A DNA stretch of 6,573 nucleotides from the NCBI GenBank assembly GCA_007116425.1, contig SKIL01000294.1, positions 1 through 6,573 on the forward strand, read 5' to 3'. The stretch's first letter is position 1. Each line of letters begins with the position of its first letter. Below the pieces are notes generated by a model that worked only from the letters and a program-made list of their open reading frames with translations, was not told where the DNA came from and made no database searches. The DNA is from Bacteriovoracaceae bacterium. GTDB taxonomy: Bacteria > Bdellovibrionota > Bacteriovoracia > Bacteriovoracales > Bacteriovoracaceae. A program made the translations under genes and the position numbers. This document shows, piece by piece, positions 1-6,235 of this stretch.

Positions 1-45
1 GATAACCAAAAAAGGATAATTGTTTTCTTCAAATAATTCCCTATC

Positions 46-71
46 TTCGTTCTACACGAACTTTTTATATT
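46..71 (+). promoter_or_regulatory. Possible operator/promoter ahead of the response regulator gene
   Basis: The 101 bases before the first gene hold no convincing ORF and are strongly AT-rich. An inverted repeat, TTCGT at 46-50 and ACGAA at 56-60 with a 5-base spacer, could be a small operator. Immediately after it, TATATT at 66-71 resembles a sigma-70 -10 box, but no good -35 hexamer lies 16-18 bases upstream. A second -10-like candidate, TATTCA at 78-83 preceded by TG at 75-76, is equally unproven. The position just upstream of a response regulator would suit autoregulation, which is inference. AT-rich DNA yields such matches easily. Confidence 0.25.
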
Positions 72-101
72 GTGTGCTATTCACGATTATTTATATAAGT
101 C

Positions 102-800
102 ATGCCAAAAATTAGGGTTTTAGTTATTGAAGATGAGTCTCATATTGCTGAGGGTGTAAAGCTAAATTTGGATCTAAACGGCTACTTAACTGAGATTGCA
201 AGCAATGGAAGCATTGGGCTTGAAATGTGGAAAACATATCGTCCAGATCTTATTATTTTAGATCTCATGATGCCTGAGGTTGATGGCCATGAAGTGCTTG
301 AGTCGATAAGAAAGAAGGACCGTGAAATTCCGATTCTTATTTTGACTGCTAAAGACGCGATCGACGATAAAAGGAAATGCTTTAATAGTGGCGGAGATGA
401 TTATTTAATAAAGCCATTTGACTTAGAGGAGCTTTTGCTTAGGGTGCAAAGCCTTTTGAGAAGAAGAAATGATAAGCTAACTTTGGAGGATGCCTATATT
501 TTTGGCAGCGATCATAAAATTGATTTTGTTAGGAGTTTAGGTGTGAATGGTCTGACTGGAGAGTCTTTTAGCTTAACCGCCCAAGAGGTTGAGCTAATGC
601 GCTTTTTTATCGAAAATGAGCAAAAGGTTTTAAGTAGACAAGAGATTCTTGAATCGGCATGGGGATACGATAGAGGAACATCAACTCGTACTGTTGATAA
701 TTTTATTGTCCGTTTACGGAAGTATTTTGAGAGCGATCCAAAGAATCCAGTATTTTTTAAAAGTGTAAGATCGATAGGTTATATATTTTCAAGTAAGTAA
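102..800 (+). CDS. OmpR/PhoB-family response regulator, no adjacent kinase
   Basis: This 232-residue protein is a DNA-binding response regulator acting in the cytoplasm. Its N-terminal receiver domain (about residues 4-120) has the acidic pair E10/D11, the phosphoacceptor D54 in the ILDLMMP stretch, T82 in LTA and K104 in the KPF motif, so phosphorylation should work normally. A C-terminal winged-helix domain (about 130-230) carries the recognition-helix region RTVDNFIVRLRK (196-207) and the wing ending SIGYIF. Length is typical of the OmpR/PhoB family. The start is the ATG at 102; only a weak ribosome binding site (AAG about three bases upstream) is visible. No histidine kinase is adjacent on this strand. 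fabI begins 15 bases downstream with its own strong ribosome binding site, so the two are probably co-transcribed. Target genes and partner kinase cannot be read from the sequence. Confidence 0.93.
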   Translation: MPKIRVLVIEDESHIAEGVKLNLDLNGYLTEIASNGSIGLEMWKTYRPDLIILDLMMPEVDGHEVLESIRKKDREIPILILTAKDAIDDKRKCFNSGGDDYLIKPFDLEELLLRVQSLLRRRNDKLTLEDAYIFGSDHKIDFVRSLGVNGLTGESFSLTAQEVELMRFFIENEQKVLSRQEILESAWGYDRGTSTRTVDNFIVRLRKYFESDPKNPVFFKSVRSIGYIFSSK

Positions 801-806
801 ATAAAA

Positions 807-810
807 GGAG
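807..810 (+). promoter_or_regulatory. Ribosome binding site of fabI
   Basis: GGAG lies 5 bases before the ATG at 816. It decides the fabI start in favour of that ATG over the in-frame TTG one codon earlier (813), which would leave only 2 bases of spacing. Confidence 0.8.
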
Positions 811-815
811 CATTG

Positions 816-1580
816 ATGAGTCTATTAAAAGGAAAAAAGGCGTTAATTTTAGGGATTGCTAATGATAAATCTATAGCGTGGGGAATTACTCAATCCTTTA
901 TTGCTCAAGGGGCAAAAGTTGGTATTACTTATCTAAATGAGCAGATGCTCAAAAGGGTTGAACCATTGGCCGACGAGGCCGGTGCAGACTTTATCTGTGA
1001 GCTTGACGTGACAAAAGATGAGCAAATTACGGCCTTGGCAAAAACAGTTGAAGAGAAGTGGGGGAAATTTGATATTATTGTTCACTCTTTAGCTTTTGCC
1101 GATCGTGAAGATTTAAAAAGGCCATTTAGTGAAACTTCTCGTGCTGGGTTTTCTCTTGCATGTGATGTTTCTGCATATAGTTTAATTGCTGTGGCAAGAG
1201 AGTTAAGGCCACTGCTTAATGACGATGCTTCGATCATATCAATGAGTTATCATGGCTCTCAACAAGTCATGAAGGGATATAATGTGATGGGTGTGGCAAA
1301 GGCCGCCCTTGAGGCATCAACACGATACCTCGCCGACGATTTAGGTCAATATGGTATACGGGTAAACAGTATTTCTGCTGGACCGATTCGAACTCTCGCA
1401 GCTTCTGGGGTTCCAGGGTTAAGGCAGATCTTTCAAAATGTTGAAGAGAATGCGCCACTTAAGCGAAATATTACAACTGAAGATGTCGGTGGGACTGCTG
1501 TTTATCTTGGAAGTGATTTATCTAAAGCTGTGACGGGGCAAATTTTATATGTTGATGCTGGCTTTGCTATTATGGCCTAG
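816..1580 (+). CDS. fabI: Enoyl-[acyl-carrier-protein] reductase (NADH), FabI type
   Basis: FabI reduces trans-2-enoyl-ACP to acyl-ACP, the last step of each elongation cycle of type II fatty acid synthesis in the cytoplasm. The 254-residue protein is a short-chain dehydrogenase-fold enzyme of normal FabI length. Visible hallmarks are the nucleotide-binding segment GIANDKSIAWG (13-23), D64 in the ELDV stretch, HSLAFA (90-95), and the FabI-type catalytic set Y145, Y155 and K162 in SYHG and YNVMGVAK, matching E. coli Tyr146, Tyr156 and Lys163. The segment SISAGPIRTLAASG (185-198) is a strong FabI signature. Residue 93, glycine in E. coli, is alanine here, as in many other FabI proteins, so it is not an anomaly. 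The ATG at 816 is chosen because of the GGAG at 807-810. The gene follows a response regulator gene by 15 bases and ends convergently against the DUF309 gene, sharing four bases. Confidence 0.97.
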   Translation: MSLLKGKKALILGIANDKSIAWGITQSFIAQGAKVGITYLNEQMLKRVEPLADEAGADFICELDVTKDEQITALAKTVEEKWGKFDIIVHSLAFADREDLKRPFSETSRAGFSLACDVSAYSLIAVARELRPLLNDDASIISMSYHGSQQVMKGYNVMGVAKAALEASTRYLADDLGQYGIRVNSISAGPIRTLAASGVPGLRQIFQNVEENAPLKRNITTEDVGGTAVYLGSDLSKAVTGQILYVDAGFAIMA

Positions 1581-2095
1581 TTCTTTGGGATCAAGGGAGA
1601 GAGGCAACGTCTCTCCCTATGCTTATCTTCGCAAAAGCTATCTAAATTTGATATTGTAGAGTCAATAAAGCTCTCCAAGTCTGTATAGTGAAAACCAAGT
1701 AGTGGTTCTTTGTTCTCATTCAATTCAAAAGCAATTTTAAATAATTCTTTTGCTCGATTAAGGTGACCTTGCGCTGGAATGACCTTCCCTTGCCGTGCTT
1801 TTACTCCGGCAGCGGCTACTTTTATGAGGGCCTTAAAAAACTCTGCGCATTCTCCGGTTCTTTCGTGGGCATTCCAAAGCGCTTCAAGCCAAACATGTGA
1901 CTCCCAAAAATAACCAAGGTTTAAGAGGTCTAAAGAATAAAGATAGTCTTCCGCCGACATCCATTCAGAGGGTTCAATTTTTTCAAGTTCAGGCTCTTCT
2001 TGTCCATACATATGTCCGTCTCTACTCTTGAGAGGGTGGGGTGTGATTCCCGGAATAAAGCTATAGCTTGGGAGAGGTCGATTTGTTAGGCGCAT
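1577..2095 (-). CDS. DUF309 domain-containing protein of unknown function
   Basis: The 172-residue product looks like a DUF309 protein, a family of small, probably soluble, mostly helical proteins with no established biochemical role. An N-terminal segment of the form RPLPSYSFIPGITPHP (6-21), followed by a DGHMYG stretch, resembles the lead-in seen in some members. The domain core (about 49-120) contains the family-like segment LGYFWESHVWLEALW (60-74), with W64, E65, H67 and E71, then a helix KALIKVAAAGVKARQG (88-103). The reading frame stays open back to a TTG at 2134 inside hemN, but the ATG at 2095 is preferred: it lies 5 bases after the hemN stop and the family-like sequence begins right there. 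No Shine-Dalgarno sequence is visible, so translation probably depends on ribosomes finishing hemN. It is the last gene of the haem operon. The final residues, rich in Arg, Pro and Lys, are encoded across the 1594-1618 hairpin and may be unconserved. Confidence 0.85.
   Translation of the reverse strand: MRLTNRPLPSYSFIPGITPHPLKSRDGHMYGQEEPELEKIEPSEWMSAEDYLYSLDLLNLGYFWESHVWLEALWNAHERTGECAEFFKALIKVAAAGVKARQGKVIPAQGHLNRAKELFKIAFELNENKEPLLGFHYTDLESFIDSTISNLDSFCEDKHRERRCLSPLIPKN
1594..1618. terminator. 9-bp hairpin at the convergent gene ends, possible bidirectional terminator
   Basis: AGGGAGAGA (1594-1602) and TCTCTCCCT (1610-1618) form a perfect 9-bp stem with a 7-base loop (GGCAACG). It begins 13 bases after the fabI stop and lies inside the last codons of the DUF309 gene on the other strand. 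It is the only strong hairpin seen at the meeting point of the two transcription units. Neither side has a clean T-run: the plus strand continues TATGCTTATCTT and the minus strand TTGATCCC, so intrinsic termination may be inefficient. It could instead protect transcript 3' ends. Confidence 0.5.
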
Positions 2096-2100
2096 ATTAA

Positions 2101-3480
2101 TTACAATATTGATTGAATTTGAAACGAATGGCAAATATCTTTTAAAAAATGTCTGCCTAGCTCTGTGATAATAACTGAACTATTAGTTGTGTCAAAACTT
2201 AAAAGACCATCAATTATAAGTCCCTTAACTCTTTGATCTGTAGGTGTTTGGTCTATATCTTCAAGATTTTTTAAAGTTTGTTTATCTATTTCATTTCTTG
2301 TACTGATGAGTATATTAACTTCATTTTGGATTTTATCTCTAATTTCCAGCTCATGTGCTCTAATGAAGGGTACTTCCTCAAGGGCAAGCACTGAATGCAT
2401 ATACTTTTCGTAAACTTTTTCACTCTGTACTAACCATGATTGTTCGCTAGATTTATAATCCGTTTTACCAATGGAAGAAACACCAAGTGGAATTAATGTA
2501 TAGTGTAGACTTTTATGGTAGCCCATGGGGGAGCGAAAAAGAGTTTGATTGCTGAAACTTTGAAACAACTTACTTTCTTTTTTTGTGTAGTGTCCAAAAC
2601 CCAACTGAAAATAGCTTTCATTCTTTAAAAGTTCGGCCGATGCGAAATAAATCTCTGCTTTTTTTTCGGCATCTATATTGGAGTTTTCGCCAAACGCCTT
2701 TTGAGCTTTTTGTTGCCAGGGGACTGGAACTAAGGGGTATAAGCTGATTCCACAAATTTTTGTAGAAATCACCTCTTTTAGCCCAGAGACAAAGCTATCT
2801 TTATCTTGATGAGCTAGCCCATATACCAGATCAGCATGAAGCTCATAATTTTTATTAATTTCCTCAATTGTCTTAAGTATATGCTCCGGCCTTTGGATGC
2901 GATTTATATTATTTGTGACCTTAGTATTTAGATCTTGAATTCCAATGCTGATTTTTGTTTTACCAAAAAGAGAGAGCTGGTCAAGGTGGTCTTTCACATC
3001 TAGTCTAGGGTCGGCTTCAAGTGTGATTTCAAAATCTTGAGAGGGCGAAATATTCTTATCCGCCATTTTTTGCAATACTTGCTGTGTGAATTGTCCTAAT
3101 TGCTCCGGTGAAAAGACATTAGGAGTTCCCCCTCCGAAGTAGATACACTCTAAGCTCTTTTGTTCAAGTGTTTGAGAATTCACGTGGTTTAGGTAGAGAT
3201 CTAATTGTTTTGATAGAGCGCTGAGGTATAATTTTAATTCCTCGTTATTCTGAGACACTCTTATATTACATCCACAAAAAGTGCAGAGTCTCGGACAAAA
3301 GGGAAGGTGAATATATATTCCCACTTTTGTTGCTGAAAACATAGAATTGATTATCTGCTTTTGAGTCTCTATCTTCGCGCGAATATCAGCGCAGTTCCAA
3401 GATTTCGTTGCCGGGGAGAAAGAATATCTTCCTCCCGGTCTAGAGTATTTTGTAAAAATGCTTTTTGAAAAACCTGACAT
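2101..3480 (-). CDS. hemN: Oxygen-independent coproporphyrinogen III oxidase (radical SAM)
   Basis: HemN oxidatively decarboxylates coproporphyrinogen III to protoporphyrinogen IX without oxygen, using S-adenosylmethionine and a 4Fe-4S cluster in the cytoplasm. The 459 residues match the E. coli length (457). The cluster motif is C62-x3-C66-x2-C69 followed by C71, numbered as in E. coli, with SAM-ligand tyrosine Y56 in IYIHLPFC. C71 distinguishes true HemN from HemW, which has another residue there. GGGTP (116-120), EADPR (155-159), IGIQDLN (179-185) and DLVYGL follow in the expected order, and the N-terminal region with KYSRPGGRYSFSP (11-23) corresponds to the substrate-side arm of HemN. The C-terminal GRHFLKDIC segment is also family-like. 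The ATG lies 3 bases after the hemE stop with no clear ribosome binding site, so translation is probably coupled to hemE. The DUF309 gene begins 5 bases downstream. Confidence 0.95.
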   Translation of the reverse strand: MSGFSKSIFTKYSRPGGRYSFSPATKSWNCADIRAKIETQKQIINSMFSATKVGIYIHLPFCPRLCTFCGCNIRVSQNNEELKLYLSALSKQLDLYLNHVNSQTLEQKSLECIYFGGGTPNVFSPEQLGQFTQQVLQKMADKNISPSQDFEITLEADPRLDVKDHLDQLSLFGKTKISIGIQDLNTKVTNNINRIQRPEHILKTIEEINKNYELHADLVYGLAHQDKDSFVSGLKEVISTKICGISLYPLVPVPWQQKAQKAFGENSNIDAEKKAEIYFASAELLKNESYFQLGFGHYTKKESKLFQSFSNQTLFRSPMGYHKSLHYTLIPLGVSSIGKTDYKSSEQSWLVQSEKVYEKYMHSVLALEEVPFIRAHELEIRDKIQNEVNILISTRNEIDKQTLKNLEDIDQTPTDQRVKGLIIDGLLSFDTTNSSVIITELGRHFLKDICHSFQIQSIL

Positions 3481-3483
3481 GTA

Positions 3484-4527
3484 TTAATAAGTAAAGTTAT
3501 TGTGAATAAACTCAACGGACTTTTTTACATTTATTTCAGGAGTGTGTTGCAAAACGCCATGACCGAGTCCACAAATCCAACGGTCAGGGGACACTCCACT
3601 TTCTTGTACCTCTCTCCAGACATCCAACCATCTAACCTCTAGCTCTTCCCAGCTCATATGTAGAGCAACCGGATCGATATTTCCCTGTATCATGTAATTT
3701 GAAGAGAGCTCTTTTAATGCTTGAGATAAGCTTACACGCCAATCAATACCTAAGACATCTATGTTTTCATCTTCAAGGGCATGGAGAAATGGAATTTGAG
3801 TGTGCTTGGAGTAATAAATGATTTTCTTATCTTTAAATTCTGACTTAAATGTTTTTGTTATTTTTTTGATTTCTGGAATCACATACTTCTTATAGTCATG
3901 AAGGCTGAGTTCTCCAGCTGCAGTATCGAATAAGCAGATAGCATCAGCTCCACCCAGTGCTTGAACTCTCATTTCATCTAATAGGTTTGGTAAGAGCATT
4001 TCGACAAAGCCATTAAATAATCCGTCTGTAAGTCCTTTTTTTGCTGTGACTAAATTACCACTATGACTTCCCTCGACGGCATAGGTGTATAAAGTAAATG
4101 GAGCACCAACAAACCCCAAAAGACTTTTATGCTGAGGAAGAGATTCTCTCAAAAGCTGACATGCCTGTTTTTGAAAGTTATAAAACTCAAGTGCGGGCGT
4201 CTTTTCTTTTAATTTTTTTAAGTCTTCCTTACTGTTTAGATGAAACTCTAGTTTCGGTGGCCCTTGAAGGTAATTGAGTCCCATAGAAAGATGTTCTAGT
4301 GGAAATAATAAATCTGAAAATAAAATTGCTGCATCAAAATCAAACTCATCAATTGGGCCATGAGTGATTTTTTTGGCCAGTTCAGGGTTTTTACACATTG
4401 TCATGAAGTCAGAATCTTTTTTTATGTTTTGATAGTGCTGATGATACCTCCCAGCTTGACGCATGAACCATACCGGTACTTGTGTTCGATTATCTGAATT
4501 TTTTAGTCTGTCGTTAAAGAGTCCCAT
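3484..4527 (-). CDS. hemE: Uroporphyrinogen decarboxylase
   Basis: HemE removes four acetate carboxyl groups from uroporphyrinogen III to give coproporphyrinogen III, the substrate of the next gene product, HemN. It is a cofactor-free cytoplasmic TIM-barrel enzyme. The 347-residue protein has the family signature PVWFMRQAGRY (18-28) with R23 and R27, the catalytic aspartate D72 in LFSDLLFP, Y149 in TLYTYAVEG, and H323 in GLGHGVLQHTP near the C-terminus. These match human Arg37, Arg41, Asp86, Tyr164 and His339. The position of human Ser219 is T202 (FDTAAG), as is usual in bacterial enzymes. Length is normal. The ATG at 4527 has AAGGA six bases upstream. The response regulator stop is 11 bases upstream and hemN starts 3 bases downstream, so the gene is embedded in the operon. 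Confidence 0.97.
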   Translation of the reverse strand: MGLFNDRLKNSDNRTQVPVWFMRQAGRYHQHYQNIKKDSDFMTMCKNPELAKKITHGPIDEFDFDAAILFSDLLFPLEHLSMGLNYLQGPPKLEFHLNSKEDLKKLKEKTPALEFYNFQKQACQLLRESLPQHKSLLGFVGAPFTLYTYAVEGSHSGNLVTAKKGLTDGLFNGFVEMLLPNLLDEMRVQALGGADAICLFDTAAGELSLHDYKKYVIPEIKKITKTFKSEFKDKKIIYYSKHTQIPFLHALEDENIDVLGIDWRVSLSQALKELSSNYMIQGNIDPVALHMSWEELEVRWLDVWREVQESGVSPDRWICGLGHGVLQHTPEINVKKSVEFIHNNFTY

Positions 4528-4533
4528 CTTTTA

Positions 4534-4538
4534 TCCTT
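4534..4538 (-). promoter_or_regulatory. Ribosome binding site of hemE
   Basis: AAGGA on the minus strand, 6 bases before the hemE ATG and inside the 11-base gap after the response regulator gene. It lets hemE be translated independently of the upstream two-component genes. Confidence 0.75.
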
Positions 4539-5249
4539 TTAATTTTTCTTTATAAGTTTATAACCAATTCCACGAATACTAATTATTTGTATGTTTTTTT
4601 CAATATCTGTTTCACACCATTTTCTTAACTTCACAATATAATTATCAACTGTTCGATTTGAAGGGTATTTATCTTCACCCCAAACTATATCAATAATTTC
4701 ATCCCTCGGAATAACTTGACCTGAGCGAACATAAAGTAATTCCAAAATAGCACATTCTTTTTGAGATAACGGAATAATAGTTCCCTGTGCATCTTGAACT
4801 TCGTATTTTTTAAACCAAATTTTAAGGGGGCCTTGTTGGATTTCATCAGGATAGTGACTTAGTTCGCTTTGAGTGCTTTCAATTTTTTTAAGTCGAAGTA
4901 GTAATTCTTTTAGAGCGAATGGTTTTGTAATATAGTCGTCTGCTCCAATTTCAAGCCCTTCTACTTTGATTTCTGGGTCATTAAGTGCGGAAACAAAAAG
5001 TAATGCAAAATCTTTTCTTGTATTGCGAAAAAATTTAGCTAGTGTTAACCCGTCTGTGTCTGGTAGACCAATGTCCATCAAGACAATTGAAGGTCTTTTG
5101 TCTTTAAATAGGACCTTCGCTTCCTCTCCGGTTTTTGCCCAGTAACTTTCAAAACCGATTGAATTCAAATACTCAACTAATGTCTCACCAAGATTAAACT
5201 CGTCTTCAACAATAAGAATGACTGACTCTTTTAAGTCTTGTCGAATCAT
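4539..5249 (-). CDS. OmpR/PhoB-family response regulator of the haem-operon two-component system
   Basis: This 236-residue protein is the probable partner of the kinase encoded directly upstream. The receiver domain (about residues 10-125) has E15/D16, phosphoacceptor D59 in VLMDIGLP, S87 at the switch position (FVSAL, with Ser instead of the commoner Thr) and K109 in TKPF. The winged-helix domain (about 138-234) contains RTVDNYIVKLRK (199-210) and ends in IRGIGYKLIKKN. All residues needed for phosphotransfer are present. The ATG at 5249 overlaps the kinase stop codon by one base (TGATG) and has GGAGG seven bases upstream, so the start is secure. hemE follows after 11 bases. Placement between hemL and hemE suggests control of, or by, haem synthesis. 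That is inference from context, and the DNA target is not visible in this window. Confidence 0.94.
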   Translation of the reverse strand: MIRQDLKESVILIVEDEFNLGETLVEYLNSIGFESYWAKTGEEAKVLFKDKRPSIVLMDIGLPDTDGLTLAKFFRNTRKDFALLFVSALNDPEIKVEGLEIGADDYITKPFALKELLLRLKKIESTQSELSHYPDEIQQGPLKIWFKKYEVQDAQGTIIPLSQKECAILELLYVRSGQVIPRDEIIDIVWGEDKYPSNRTVDNYIVKLRKWCETDIEKNIQIISIRGIGYKLIKKN

Positions 5250-6235
5250 CAGAGAACCTCCGATGTGGAAGTTGGGCTCTGACCTTTTTCATTGCTGATG
5301 ATCGAAATAAACTCAAGTTCAAAAATGAGATTTTTTCTTTCTGAGCTTACATATTTAATTGATAGATGACCGCCCATTTTATTAATTAGTTTTTTTATCA
5401 GATAAATTCCAATACCTGAACCTTTTGAAGAGTTGTGTTTGTAGAAAAGTTCACCGATTTGATTGATATCTCCTTCAAAAACACCTTCATCAGAGTACTC
5501 TAAGGTGTAAAACTCTCGAGAAGGTTCTTTTAAGGTGATATTTACAACTTTTGATGGCGAGTGATTGAGAGTGTTTTCAAAAAGATTTCTCAAGATTAGC
5601 TCAAGTGCAAACTCGTCTGCAAGAATATGCGGAGCAATTGTTTTATTGCCATCTTTTTCGATTTTATTATTAAGTTTTAAATCAATTTCAGGGGCCCACT
5701 TTCGCTGGGTTGTTTTAATATACTCAATTAAGTTAACGTCAACATTATTTAGGTTTCCACCTCTTTCAATTCTAGACAATTGGAGTATTTTATCCATTTG
5801 GTTTTCTAGCTTAAGAGTATCTTGTTGAAGCTTTGACGACAGTTTCTTAAGTCGTAACTGTTTGTCTGGATCATTAATTAACGTTTCAATCGTTTCTTTG
5901 ATCACGTCAGTTTGAAGCCTTATACTTGCTAGAGGAGTTTTTAGTTCGTGAGTTAGTCCCGCAAAAAATGCTCCCATGGATTTAGTTTTTTTTTGATCTT
6001 TAAGATAGAGGAAAAATAAGGCACTTGAGAGTAAGATTAAAAGTACGAGAAAGGTTAAACCTTCCCATTTTACCATTCGAATAATATTTGTTTGCTGGGC
6101 CTCAACTTGAATGATCTCATTCAGGCGTTGGATTTTTTCACCGTAGGTGAGAATGAGGTATAACCACCATGCACCCAGCGCGAGTATGGTGGTCGCCCAA
6201 AGCATCGATAGAGTCAGAATTAGCTTTGACTTCAC
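5249..6235 (-). CDS. Membrane histidine kinase with short extracytoplasmic loop
   Basis: This 328-residue inner-membrane sensor kinase probably phosphorylates the response regulator encoded next. Two hydrophobic segments (about 5-30 and 59-79) flank a loop of only about 28 residues. Roughly ten residues separate the second segment from the H-box region, so no HAMP domain fits. The dimerisation domain carries H96 in THELKTPL, followed by a long charged helix (about 105-158). In the ATPase domain, N221 lies in LFENTLNHS, D249-E250-G251 represents the G1 box but lacks the usual second glycine, and KGSGIGIYLIKKL (271-283) is a clear G2 box. The start is the GTG at 6235: it overlaps the hemL stop as GTGA and has AAGG eight bases upstream (6244-6247). 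The 3' end overlaps the response regulator start by one base. The ligand is unknown; the short loop suggests sensing in or near the membrane. Confidence 0.92.
   Translation of the reverse strand: MKSKLILTLSMLWATTILALGAWWLYLILTYGEKIQRLNEIIQVEAQQTNIIRMVKWEGLTFLVLLILLSSALFFLYLKDQKKTKSMGAFFAGLTHELKTPLASIRLQTDVIKETIETLINDPDKQLRLKKLSSKLQQDTLKLENQMDKILQLSRIERGGNLNNVDVNLIEYIKTTQRKWAPEIDLKLNNKIEKDGNKTIAPHILADEFALELILRNLFENTLNHSPSKVVNITLKEPSREFYTLEYSDEGVFEGDINQIGELFYKHNSSKGSGIGIYLIKKLINKMGGHLSIKYVSSERKNLIFELEFISIISNEKGQSPTSTSEVL
5257..5261 (-). promoter_or_regulatory. Ribosome binding site of the second response regulator
   Basis: GGAGG on the minus strand, 7 bases before the ATG at 5249 and within the last codons of the kinase gene. 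It is the strongest Shine-Dalgarno sequence in the window. Confidence 0.8.

Noticed and set aside
1083..1102. Alanine at FabI position 93, where E. coli has glycine, as a sign of acquired inhibitor tolerance
   Set aside because: Alanine at this position is common in natural FabI proteins from other lineages, so it gives no evidence of selection or resistance.
1267..1458. 63-codon minus-strand ORF inside fabI
   Set aside because: Lies wholly antisense to a well-conserved enzyme, has no recognisable domain and no ribosome binding site; a shadow of the fabI codons.
2096..2134. Longer DUF309 form starting at the TTG at 2134
   Set aside because: It would add 13 residues read out of frame within hemN, with a poor start codon and no ribosome binding site; family-like sequence begins at the ATG at 2095.
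5565..5828. 87-codon plus-strand ORF inside the histidine kinase gene
   Set aside because: Antisense to the dimerisation and ATPase region of a clear kinase; serine-rich low-quality sequence typical of shadow frames.
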